Shown in pieces: positions 12,671 to 23,024 of a stretch of 64,000 bases of DNA. The notes beneath the pieces were generated by a model. That model saw only the letters and a program-made list of their open reading frames with translations. It ran no database searches and was not told where the DNA came from. Both the position numbers and the translations under genes were made by a program. The DNA lies in the NCBI RefSeq assembly GCF_026212465.1, contig NC_080059.1:20504656-20568655 (forward strand). The letters are read 5' to 3'. Origin of the DNA: Amaranthus tricolor (lineage: Eukaryota; Streptophyta; Magnoliopsida; Caryophyllales; Amaranthaceae). The first letter of the stretch is position 1. The number at the start of each line of letters is the position of its first letter.

Positions 12671-13709
12671 AAAAGGACTTGTGTTGGTCTGTGGGGGGCT
12701 AGTCTACAACCTTTATGGATAGTCATCGGCGGTTTGATGACGTTAGAGAGTTACAAATAATGAATATGCTTTCTCGACATTATTTATCAATGTTTTTCTT
12801 GCTTTTTGATTATTTGGAAATGTTTATACTCTTTAAAGAGAAGCACTTCAGCAAATTCATGGATCTCTTATCACTAAATTTTTATGCCCAACAAAACAAA
12901 TGTCCCTGTATGGTTGTCTAGACATATTGAATCTAAGCCGAATGATTTGAAATCCACAGTGATGATTTTGCAAGACAAAATCAATATTGTCTAAGGCATA
13001 TTAAGTACTTTTATGAAAGGAAGGGCATGGTTAGAACTTATTAAAATAGTTTCACTAAATGATGAACTAATTGTTCCCTTTTCCTCCCTCTAAATAAAAA
13101 GGTTAGGACTTAGATGCATTATTAACGGATTTTACAACAATTTTTTTGGGATGTGACTGAAATTATCTTGATCCAACAATTTCTATATATATCAAATTTA
13201 TGTTTGTGTGATTCTTTATTATTAATTATTTATTTTATTTGTATATAATTTATTTGCTTAATTGTTTCATAAAAATCAAATAAACAATAACTTTGGAGGA
13301 AACTAGGGTATTTGTAGCTAAACCTCGTTTATAATTTGTTGTATTTTGTTTAATTTATTTTTCCTCGTTATTATTTTGCTTTTTATCTATCGGAAACAAT
13401 TATTTCTAAGCGGGTCTTTAAAAACAAATTTAAAAATGAGCAAACTCTCTTTCAACCCCTTTGAGAGTATTTAGTCAAATATATTGTAATCTTTAGTAGG
13501 TGTTCAACATTTGCTATATGTATGGCACATAGAAAATAAAGTGAAGTACATGGTTAACAATTTATATGGTGGTAAACAAAATCACCAAGGGGAGATATTT
13601 AGGCGTACATATAGTGGAACCATTTGATTAAATTCTCTATATTGAGGCCTTGTGCTAGTCGATGAGCATCAGTAGGTTGTAGTGGGATACAAATAATACG
13701 TTGAATGTA
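12671..13709. other. AT-rich interval without a recognisable gene
   Basis: A short plus-strand ORF (12715-12921) with MDSHRRFDDVREL matches nothing I recognise. The rest is low-complexity AT-rich DNA with no clear repeat termini. It may be the decayed 3' part of whatever carried the neighbouring PMD pseudogene. Confidence 0.5.
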
Positions 13710-15227
13710 CCTAAGTTGTCCGACTTTCATCTAGAAAATATAACTCGATGATATTGAAAGATGAAATACACCCAATATATGCAGTATGTGAGTGTTCGCT
13801 CAACAACCCCAAGGGATCAATAATATATGAAGTCCATTCAACATGTAAATACACATATAATCGGCAAAACAATCTTAGTTGAAGTTGGAAAGATAACAGA
13901 ATTACATATCTAAAATGATATGGAATCCAATTACTTCTACATGCAACTAGTCTGGATATGTCACGATATGTCTTTAACAATGATAACAACTAAGCCCTCG
14001 TCTTGTTTTCATCATCACAGTGACGAGGACAAGAATAGAAGGACGAGAAGTACACATAAATCCATATTTATAAGAGTGTCAGACATCCCTCAATGCTTTA
14101 GAAACTAAACCGATTAACGGTACAAAGCTACGATATAAATAAGCCAAAGTAACTGCCCCCACAAAATCTCATCCTAGTCCTTATCCACTACTAAAATAGG
14201 GTAGAGCCGTATCCTAGTCTGTGTGTTATCGACTAGAGGTTTGGACCCCATAATAGCCATGTAGTAGGTTATAGACTACACTTGTAACGACTGATGAGTA
14301 TTGTTGAACAAGCTTAGAAGGTCACTCACTTTGCTGCTCCGACTACTTTACATCTCCGTCCAGCGCAACTCACTCATAGGTTCCCTAAATAGGCCTCTAA
14401 AAGCCAAGGCACATGTCTGCGCTATAGGGTCAGCGGGTAATTAACCACCAATACACAACCCTAGTATACATTGTATATCGTGCAACATAATTGTCATCTC
14501 TCACTAGGGCATGTGAAACGTGTTGGTATTCGGCTGCCACCTCTTAACAAAAGCTAAAATAAGAGCATTATCAATGTGCTGGTGAATTATACACGACAAC
14601 ATACCCGAAGAAGTAACGAGAAACATTCTATACAACTCATCAGACATATATCAAAGCTTGACGATGCCCTTTATCCTCTTATTACTAGTAAGACACTCCG
14701 AAATCAGAGGTACATGCTTAGTTTTCTCAGATATAAACCTATTTATGTGTTCTACATAAGGTAAAAGCCTACAATCCATAAGTCTACTAGGCTCGGGTAT
14801 ACTAATCACCTAATTCCGGTTAGTTGCCTTCTTTAATATCCTAACGTGAGGACCTAGATCTTCTACTGGGATTTCATCAACACTGCTAGAACTACTAACC
14901 CTAACATGTGTGCACACAAATTTGCCCCTATCCTCGTGCAATGGTCCAATCAACAAGCAATCCCATACACCCCTACTATCGACTATATCTTTCCTCATCA
15001 CTAGACCTCGGGAACTATATTGGCTCATTGGGTCATGTATAAGAGATGCACTTATTCTAGGTGCTAGACCACTCGGCATGGCCTTGTTTGACAACATGCT
15101 CCGACCTAGTATGACGAGGAGACTTGGTACCACCCTTCATGTCGCCTCTAAAATGCGTAAACCTAGAACTACTGCCATATAATAGTCCCCAAAAGAAAAC
15201 TTCTCCTATATCGCGATTACTAGCCAT
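13710..15227 (-). pseudogene. Plant mobile domain (MAIN/MAIL, PP7 long-form-like) pseudogene
   Basis: Minus-strand reading from Met 15227 (MASNRDIGEVFFWG) gives, across several frameshifts and stops, the ordered blocks of the plant mobile domain. These are FVKRWQPNTNTFHMP near 14540-14500, then GEMTIMLHDIQCILGL, LAFRGLF with LRWTEM, a degenerate match to the 'LLG..LF.D.S...V' block near 14250, WGQLLWLIY with LYR for 'WG.A.LAYLYR' near 14150, and finally SNWIPYHF near 13930, matching the usual 'W.PY' block. PMD proteins occur as host genes (MAIL1, MAIN) and as passengers of Mutator and gypsy elements. No terminal repeats were found, so the origin here is unknown. At least four frame breaks make it non-functional. 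Confidence 0.7.
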
Positions 15228-15919
15228 ATTATTACATAATTAACAAAAATAAATTAACAAAATAAGTAACTATTTAATAATTAATTAATAAAAAAATAAG
15301 TGCTTCAAATTTATAACTTAAGTACTTCAAAATTTATAAAAAATTAAGTATTTATAATATAAATAAATAAATAAATAAATAATTGTGGTACAGTAGCACA
15401 AAACGTTGGACTTGCACCCATTCCAAGTTTATAAACAATTTAAATACAAAAATTCGATTAGAAACCTTAGCACGTCGTTTGCCAGGTTAAATACGTTTTT
15501 CTTTAAGTTTTGAATTCGAAGAAAGATGTTTGAATGTAAATTAAGTGATTTTAGAGGGATAAGAGTGTTATGAGGTTCTTATAGGGAGGAAGGCACGGGG
15601 AAATTTCGTTATTTCACTTAATTAAAAAGTGGCTATATAATGATGGCGACAAAAAGAAAGCGGGTTTATTTATAGTAAACTTCTAGGCTACAATAGTAAT
15701 CCTTCCATTTTTTTTAATGTTTGTTCATATTATTATTATAATAACTAATAATGCTTTCATATTGTTTGTTCGTCGTCCACTTATTTCGGTTTTAATTAGA
15801 ATGTGATCTTTATTCAAGGCAAATGTTAACAAACATTCATGGGCATTCATTAATAAGAATAATAAAATTTATTGGAAAAATATGTTTGAAAATAAAATAA
15901 TAGATAAAAGTAATAGGTT
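15228..15919. other. AT-rich interval between PMD pseudogene and copia fragment
   Basis: No gene is seen. A short (AAAT)n run lies near 15360-15383. The stretch upstream of the PMD start could have been its promoter, but no clear element stands out. Confidence 0.5.
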
Positions 15920-17072
15920 GGCTGTGAATTCTGGTGCTATCTTTATCTCTGTGGATAATTTAAAAGTGTCAGTACAGGGAACATTCCGTTGATCTAAAAG
16001 GTTTCAAGAAAAGCCTATATGTGTTCTTGAGAAGTCTAATAGGTTGGCTGTAGGGAGTGTTGTTTTGGTTGCAATAAGTGTGGTAGGTTATGCATTGAAC
16101 CTTGTGGGATTGGCAAGGTTGGTAGCCAATTTTGTGGAGTCACTTGGACCACCAACTTATGAGCACGTACTAGAGTATAGTGAGCGGGCGTAGTGGCTTG
16201 CTATGACTTTACGTATGAGCAGAGTGTGGGAACTGTTGTATGGACTGGTAGTGTTACTTAGCTCAATTACATCACCTCATTTTGAGACTAAGTCGATCTA
16301 CATGTCTAGAGTAATGGTTCGGTGTTTGAAGTATGTTGTGATGTGTACATGTTTTGCGCATGCCAGAAGTGTCATTTGTAGGTTTGTGACACAACCTGGG
16401 TGGGGGCACTGGCAGGTAGAGATTTGTTCTCTCTACGGTTTTCTTGGATCAGCTGTTGTGTTTCTTATGTACGGGAATGATATTAAGTGCTTTGTTACAT
16501 AGGTTGAAGCTTGGGTTGTGTTCGCTGAGTTTGATTATGTCTTGATCTCGGTGATGGTTCTTTGTGATCAACTTTAGTTGGCTTTTGTGTACTACGATTG
16601 AGTGTTTAGTGATCAGGTACTTGATGTTCGGGAGAAGCACAACGTAGTCAGATTTCATTCGGAATGCACGTACATGAAGATAGAGGTAAAGAAGGTAGGA
16701 TGGTCTGACAGTCCTAGTAGATTCTTTACTATGCTGGATTCATTAGCATAGGCCCTTAGGGGCAGTGTGAGGGAGCCCACAGGTGGAGGTGTGCACAACC
16801 TCAAGGTGGAGCTTGCCTCGTGTACTCGTGATGCAAATGGAGCATTATGAGTGAACTTGTGATGCTAGTTGAGTGTTATGAGTTGTTATACTTGGAAACG
16901 AGTATGTGATGGGTCTTAGTTGAAGACTTATCGGGATGGGTCTTGGTTGGAGACTTGTCGGGATGTATCGCTTATGCTTGAGCTTTGCATCGGGTTTGGC
17001 TTGAGAATGGTTTTGCTTCACTATGGTTTGATGAGGTAGTGGTTGACTACGTGTTCTCGTCAAGGTGGAGAT
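15920..17072 (+). pseudogene. Copia RT/RNase H 3' fragment upstream of the left LTR
   Basis: Frames here give a decayed version of the copia RNase H region. YMSRVMVRCLKYVVMCTCF and SVICRFVTQPGWGHWQ correspond to the usual 'MSRVPYASAVGSLMYAMVCTRPDIAHAV..VSRFM.NPG..HW' block. LMYGNDIKCFVT and a final HIDVR-like segment follow near 16650-16750. The left end is abrupt at about 15920 with AT-rich host DNA beside it. The 3' part (16850-16960) has a duplicated unit of the type GGGTCTTRGTTGRAGACTT. The same lesions appear in the copy at 29885-31032. Confidence 0.75.
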
Positions 17073-17551
17073 TGTGGAAATATAGTGTGACTCGAACAGC
17101 AGTCCGCGGGACGCGGAGTTGGTTCTGTCTCCGTTTCACGACTCGCGTAGTTTTACACGGCTCGCGTAATGGCGGTTTCTTGGCATGTTTTTGGCCGGTT
17201 ATTCTTAGTTTTTGACGGTTTCTTTTGTATTTTATTAACCTAATTCCTTTTTATTATGAGGTATACTATATAAAGGCCCCATGTAATTAGAATTAGCATA
17301 GGATGCAATGAAAAACACAAAGTGAAGAAAACTAAGAGAGAAAAAGCTTGGAGAGCCATTGTTGTGGTTTCTCGTGTTTATCTTGTAATCTCCCGGTTTA
17401 TAGTGAAAAGTTTATTCTCGGTGCCGGTGCATGTAGCTATCACGTTGATAGTGAACCACGTTAATTTCTCGGTGTGATTTTCTTTATTGTTCGTTTGAAT
17501 CTTTATTGTTTCATTATTGTTTTCGATCTTTGCTTCCGCTGTCGCACAACA
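17073..17551 (+). repeat. Left LTR of the decayed copia element (479 bp)
   Basis: It is preceded by the purine tract CAAGGTGGAGAT (17061-17072) and followed by a PBS-like sequence. It begins TGTGGAAATA and ends GCACAACA. It pairs with 31033-31511 over its whole length without indels that I could see. Confidence 0.92.
17267..17274 (+). promoter_or_regulatory. TATA box in copia LTR
   Basis: TATATAAA, preceded by GAGGTATAC and followed by GGCCCC, is conserved at 31227-31234 in the other LTR. Confidence 0.65.
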
Positions 17552-17553
17552 AT

Positions 17554-17565
17554 TGGCATCAAGAG
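17554..17565 (+). other. Degenerate primer binding site of the copia element
   Basis: TTGGCATCAAGAGTT directly after the LTR resembles the iMet complement TGGTATCAGAGC, with a T-to-C change and an extra A. Confidence 0.6.
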
Positions 17566-17603
17566 TTCAGGTTTAATCCTAGGAAGAGTTTTTGAAGGAA
17601 AAA

Positions 17604-19001
17604 ATGGTAGGAGATTCTACAATAAGGATTGAGAAATTTAATGGAAAGAATAGCTTTGGGCTATGGCAGATTAAGATGAAGGCGTTATTAAAGCAGTTGT
17701 AGATTTGGCGTCCGTTGATCCCAAAGAGTGCGGCATCTACGTTGGGATATGGAGACGGATGGACTGATGAACAGTTAGTAGTGATGGAGAGAAGGCTCAT
17801 TCTACCATCTTACTAAGTCGTGATGATCATATCATCACGGAGGTTGCTGATCAGGAGACGGCCGTAGAATTATGGTCAAAATTGGAGTCACTGTACATGA
17901 CAAAATCTTTAACCAACAAATGCTACTGAAACAGCGGTTGTTTAGCCTCAGGATGCAGTCAGGTACGCCATTAAGGGATCATCTAGAAAATCTTAATTCT
18001 ATTTTACTAGATTTGCGTCATTTAGAAGTTAAGATAGATGATGAGGATGCAGCGTCAATATTGTTTGTTTCTCTACCGAATAGTTATGAGAACTTTGTGG
18101 AGTCTTTTGTGGTTGGCAAAGACTCGTTGACCCTAGAAGAAGTGAAGGCAGCACTTTATACTAGGGAGTTGCGTCAAAAGGCGACAGGTGATAATGAGAA
18201 TTATGGCAGTGGGTTAGTTGTTAGGTCGGGTAGAAATTCTAGAAAGAATAAGGGGTCTAACAATAGTAACGGTACTACGTCGGATACTTGTAATAGTAGA
18301 GATGGGTCTAGCAGCACTAAGACCATAAAATGTTACCACTGTCAGGAACCAGGACATTTTAGGTCTAAATGTCCACAATTAAAGAATAAATCTCATGCCA
18401 CAGTAGTCGAAAGTAAACAGAACAAGAGCTATGATTTGGAGGAAGATTTAGCATTGATTAGTTGTGTTGAGTCTAGTGATTTGGTTGATAGTTGGATTCT
18501 TGATTCTGGTAGTTCGTTCCATATGAGTCCTCGTCGGGATTGGTTTGATACTTATGAATCTTGTTTTGGGGCTTCAGTTACGATTGCTAACGGTACTCCA
18601 TGTGAAGTAGTAGGTATTGGTTCCATGAGACTTCGGGCTAGTGATGGGAGAAGGGTTACTTTGACTAAGGTGAGGCGTGTTCCTGCATTGGAGAAGAACT
18701 TGATATCGCTTGGGACCTTAGATGATTTGGGGCTCAAGGGTGAGTTTAGCAATGGGGAAGTGAGTTTCTTTAAGGGTTCGGATTTGATACTTAAGGGTGT
18801 CAAGGTGAAATCCCTGTATGTCTTCCAGGGTGTTATGCTGCTTAGTTCTGCAGTTAGTGCTTCTACTTGTCACCAGGAGATGACAATTTATGATAGGCAT
18901 GGTCATATGGGTGAAAGTAGAGGGCTGGAATTGTCCATTGAGAATCGTCTTACAAGTGTCAAGGATGCCTACCTTGAGGAAGACAAGCATTGTGTGTTTG
19001 G
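17604..19001 (+). pseudogene. Copia gag and protease (5' part, interrupted by nested SIRE)
   Basis: The gag start at 17604 gives IRIEKFNGKNSFGLWQIKMK, the usual copia Gag N-terminus. A stop follows within 35 codons, and a frame change near 17800 leads to the long frame from 17872. That frame holds the UBN2-type Gag core (LFSLRMQSGTPLRDHLENLN), the zinc knuckle CYHCQEPGHFRSKCP near 18340, and the protease motif WILDSGSSFHMSP near 18500, where DSG is the active site. It then reaches the start of the integrase zinc-binding region (KHCVFG), where SIRE is inserted. The reading frame picks up again at 29423 after removal of the insert. The gag-pol layout is normal for copia; the gag N-terminal stop and frameshift predict no product. 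Confidence 0.85.
18997..19001 (+). other. Target-site duplication of nested SIRE (left copy)
   Basis: TTTGG immediately precedes the SIRE 5' LTR and recurs at 29418-29422. Confidence 0.9.
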
Positions 19002-19626
19002 TGTTGGCTCTTAAGGTTTTGATGATGACTTTAAGAGATTGTTTTGTAGGTAAATATACGATTCTGTTGAAATCGTTGATGAAGCCTATGACTTGGTTCG
19101 TGGAAGTTGTACGTGTCTTAAAATATTCAAGAAGTTAGATAAGTGCTTAGGAAATTAAAGGTTGACAGACGGTCTACTGTTCCTACGTAGTTGAAGCTGA
19201 AGTTGAACAATCTAAAATGAACAATCTAACAGAAGTTGAAGCTGGAGACAGTACGCTGTTCCTACGTAGCAGGTCTGGAAAAAACATCGACTGAAAAATT
19301 GCAGTTATTTTATTATTCTGTTTTTAGTTGATGTAAACGGTTAAATCTTAAATTAGTTACTTAAATTAATTAGTAAGTTAATTGGCTAAACTATTTTTAG
19401 ATTATCTAAAAATAGCCTAAGACTTTTTCTTCTTAAGATTAAGATCTCCTATTTTTTAGGATCTTGTGCTTTTAATTCGTATGCTATTTTTAGCTTGAGG
19501 AAACCGCTTTTTTCTTTGAGCAAATTACAGCCGGACATTTATTTATTGGCAATTCCACTACCTTTTGTTTTGAGAACGTGGATGATAGTGGGAGGTGTGT
19601 CTAAGGTAACTGCTGGCTGTTCCCAC

Positions 19627-19634
19627 TATAAATA
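19627..19634 (+). promoter_or_regulatory. TATA box in SIRE LTR
   Basis: TATAAATA in CCCACTATAAATAGGAGG is identical in the 3' LTR at 28861-28868. Confidence 0.7.
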
Positions 19635-20146
19635 GGAGGAACTTTGCTCAAACCGAATGGTGATCCAAGAGTGTCCATTAAAGGGAGATCATTTAAAAAA
19701 TATATTTTCTGTTTTAAAATCCCAATTAATTTATTATATTTTTCTTAAGTAATTATTTTAATTTTTATCCTCTTGAGAATTGGCCTTGTAAGGGTTATTG
19801 AGTGATTTGTTGTAATTAGACTCATGAGAAGTCTAAGGGAATAGAGAAGAGAAACATAAAAAGAGAAAGAGAACGAGAAAGTAGAGAAAGAGAATTACGC
19901 CTAGAGTAGAGAAGCTTCAAGTGAAGCAAACTGTTTTATGTAATTGTATTTGATTGCCTAAAACATAGTGAGAATTTTGAAATCCCAGGGGGTCGTGATT
20001 TTCCTTCTTATTAGGCCAAGAAGGTTTCCACGTAAAATCTTTGTCTCCTTTTTATCTTTTGCTTTTTAAGTTTAAGCTTTATTTTGTTTGTTAAAATTCC
20101 GCAAATTAGAAGAAAAACGAAGTAAAGCGAGATACACAACAATTCA

Positions 20147-20164
20147 CCCCCCCCCCCCCCCCCC
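20147..20164 (+). repeat. 18-base C homopolymer in SIRE 5' LTR
   Basis: An uninterrupted run of 18 C falls where the 3' LTR has 7. It reflects replication slippage or possibly an assembly artefact. Confidence 0.9.
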
Positions 20165-20202
20165 TCTTGTTGCATTCGACCATCTTCGTGTATTTCAATA
20201 AT

Positions 20203-20214
20203 TGGTATCAGAGC
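20203..20214 (+). other. SIRE primer binding site (tRNA-iMet type)
   Basis: TGGTATCAGAGC lies two bases after the 5' LTR end. Confidence 0.93.
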
Positions 20215-20269
20215 CCTGTTCCTCATTTAATCAGAAAACCCTGAGAGCAGTATCCTGTTCCCTGGCAAG

Positions 20270-22085
20270 ATGTTGAAGATGAACGAACGCATGAAAGAAG
20301 GGTACTCTACGCAAAGGCAACCTATGTTCGATGAGAAATTCTATACCTACTGGAAAAATAGGATGGAAATTTTTATAAAAGGTCGAAAATTACCAAGTAT
20401 GGAGAGTAATTGAAATAGGAGATTTCGAAGTGACGACCATCAACTCCAACAATGAATCAACTCCAAAACCAATCACTGAATATGAAAAGGAAGATTTTCA
20501 AAAGATGGAGATGAACGCTCTTGCTATCAAGCTGCTTCAATTTGGTCTCGGGCCAAATGAACATAATCATATCATGGGTTGTAAAACGGCAAAGCAGATT
20601 TGGGACCTGCTGGAAGTTACCCATGAAGGTACCAGTGAAGTGAAGAGATCCAAAATTGACCTCCTAATGTCCAAATATGAAAGGTTTGTTATGGAACCTA
20701 AGGAAAACATCCAAGAGATGTTTACCAGGTTCACCAACATTACAAACGAACTTGTCTCTCTTGGCAAGATTATTCCAGTTGATGAACAAGTCAGGAAAAT
20801 ACTGAGAAGTCTTCCACAAGATGAGCGCTGGAGAGCTAAGGTCACAGCCATCCAGGAGTCCAAAGATTTCACCAAGTTCAATTTGGAGGAGCTGGCTGGT
20901 TCACTCATGACACACGAACTGCATTTGGGAACAGCGGACAGTTCCCGAAACAAAGGTCTGGCTCTAGCTGCTGATGATAGTGAAGAATCAGAAGCTAGTG
21001 AAGAGGAAGCTGCTATGTTGGCACGTAAATTCAAAAAATTCTTCAGGGCCAGCAGATATAGAAACCAAAGAAATAATAAGGAAAGAGGAACTGCTAACAT
21101 GAAGACAAATTTTGAATGCCACAAATGTGGAAGTACTGATCACTTCATCAAGTATTGTCCTCTATGGAAGAATGAGAAGGGAAAAGGGAAGACAAGGGAA
21201 GCTGGAAGAATGCCAAAGAAGGGAAACTTCAGAACAAATTTTCGTAAAGCAATGATCGCAGCTTGGGGTGACACTGAAAGCGAAGCTGAAACTGAAGTTC
21301 CAGTAGAGGAAGAAACTGCAAATCTGTGTCTCATGGCATCTCATGAAGAGACTAAGGAAAGAGAGGTAATGTCTTCTAGTTCTTCTCCTAAACATCTATT
21401 CAGTTTAAGTAAGGATAAATTAATTAAGTTATTTTTGGAAACACAAGAGAAGTTGGAAGAAAAAACAGCTAAGTGTCTCCAAATTGAGAAAGACCTTAAG
21501 TTAAGTAAAGATCATATCTCATACTTAAATACTTTTAGGATCGATGTGCAAAGTAGATTTTTTGATTTGTTAGATAAAAATATCATTTTAAAAGAGCAAT
21601 TGGAGAAAATAAAGCAGGAATTCATCATTCTTAACATTGAAATAAATAAAAACAAATTGCTAGGATTAAAATGGGATGAAAATGATAAATCCACTCATGT
21701 GTTTAGCACAGAATTTCAAGAAATGAAATTAAAATTAGAATCATGTGAAAGAGAAAATAAGTATCTGAAAGATCAACTTAATTTAAAAGGAAAAGGGAAA
21801 ATCAATGAAGTTTCCAAATGGATTCTAAATGCTAAACCAAAGAGTAAAGAAGGTCTAGGTTATGTTAAAAATGATAAAAAGAAAAAGGTCTATGTTGATC
21901 TCCCTAGTAGTAAGATCTGTTCCTTTTGTGGTAAAATTGGACACCTAAAATATCATTGTATAAAAAGGGAACAGCACCACATAGCAAATAAAATTCATGT
22001 CGAACAGTTATGGATCAAGAAATATGATTCATGTATAATTGACAAGGAACCCAAGGATAACTGGGTTCCTAAACCTAACTCTTAA
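20270..22085 (+). pseudogene. SIRE gag
   Basis: From Met 20270 the N-terminus reads MNERMKEGYSTQR and FYTYWKNRMEIFIK, the usual SIRE/Maximus Gag start. One extra G near 20383 shifts the frame, which resumes as ENYQVWRVIEIGDFEV and then runs open to TAA at 22083-22085. The long frame holds the UBN2-type capsid segment (KQIWDLLEVTHEGTSEVKRS), zinc knuckle 1 (CHKCGSTDHFIKYC) near 21118, a lysine- and glutamate-rich coiled-coil stretch (about 21410-21790), and zinc knuckle 2 (CSFCGKIGHLKYHC) near 21925. Two knuckles separated by a coiled coil are characteristic of this lineage. The single indel is the only break. Confidence 0.92.
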
Positions 22086-23024
22086 TTTACTGTGCAGGTT
22101 CAAGTGAGGGGGAACAACTCATGGTATCTCGACAGTGGGTGTTCCAAGCACATGACGGGTGACAAATCTAAATTTCTCTCACTTGAAGCAAATGATGGGG
22201 GAACTGTAACCTTCGGTGATAAAATGAAGGGTGAGATAATCGCCAAAGGAAAGGTTGGAAGGTCAAGTTCCTATGCCATTCACAATGTATTTTTAGTCGA
22301 GAATTTAAATCACAATCTTTTAAGTATTTCTCAATTTTGTGACAAAGGTAACTCTGTTAAGTTTACTTCTGAACGATGCATAATTTCTAGGAACAACACA
22401 GGAGACCCTGTGCTTGAGGGAATCAGAAAAGGAAACACTTATGTTGTGGACTTGGACACTGTTCCCAAAACCAGTCTAACATGTTTAAGCGTTATAGAAG
22501 AAGACCCACTGCTTTGGCACAAGCGTCTAGGTCATGCTAGCTATTCATTGATTAACACTTTAAGATCAAAAGACCTAGTAAGAGGATTACCACCAATAAA
22601 ATTCCTCAAAAATGAAATTTGTGATCCTTGTGCTAAAGGAAAACAAGTGCGGTCATCTTTTAAATCAAAGTATCTGGTGACTACCTCTAGACCATTAGAA
22701 TTAATTCATATGGATCTATGTGGACCTATGAGAACACAAAGCCGTAGTGGCAAAAGATATGTGTTTGTCATAGTTGATGACTATAGTAGATTTACTTGGA
22801 CCCTATTTTTAGTAAGCAAAGATGAAGCTTTTGATGAGTTTGTTTCTTTTGCTAACAAAATACAAAAATCTACCAATAATTTAATTGTTCACATAAGATC
22901 AGATCATGGCAAAGAATTTGAAAATTCAAACTTTATGAATTATTGCAATGAACATGGTATAAATCACAATTTTTCCGCTCCTAGAACACCACAACAAAAT
23001 GGAGTGGTAGAAAGAAAAAAATAG
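22086..23024 (+). pseudogene. SIRE pol: protease and integrase N-terminal half
   Basis: This is in the same frame as gag, separated only by the TAA at 22083-22085. Protease shows WYLDSGCSKHMTGD (DSG active site). Integrase shows the zinc-binding region (LWHKRLGHASY, then CDPCAKGKQ) and the catalytic core with Asp in HMDLCGPM, Asp in RSDHGKEF and Glu in TPQQNGVVERK. At about 23020 an extra A in a homopolymer shifts the frame just after that Glu. The remaining pol continues in the +1 frame from 23025. Residues otherwise look active. Confidence 0.92.

Larger units (their letters stand above)
19002..20200 (+). repeat. SIRE 5' LTR (1199 bp)
   Basis: It begins TGTTGGC and ends TTTCAATA (the 3' LTR ends TTTCAACA, so the final C has mutated). 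It is collinear with 28240-29417 apart from small indels: about 30 bases missing near 19040, about 30 bases extra near 19190, and an 18-base C run in place of 7. Confidence 0.93.

Noticed and set aside
18552..18990. Minus-strand ORFs within copia protease
   Set aside because: They lie opposite a well-supported sense frame and have no independent evidence.
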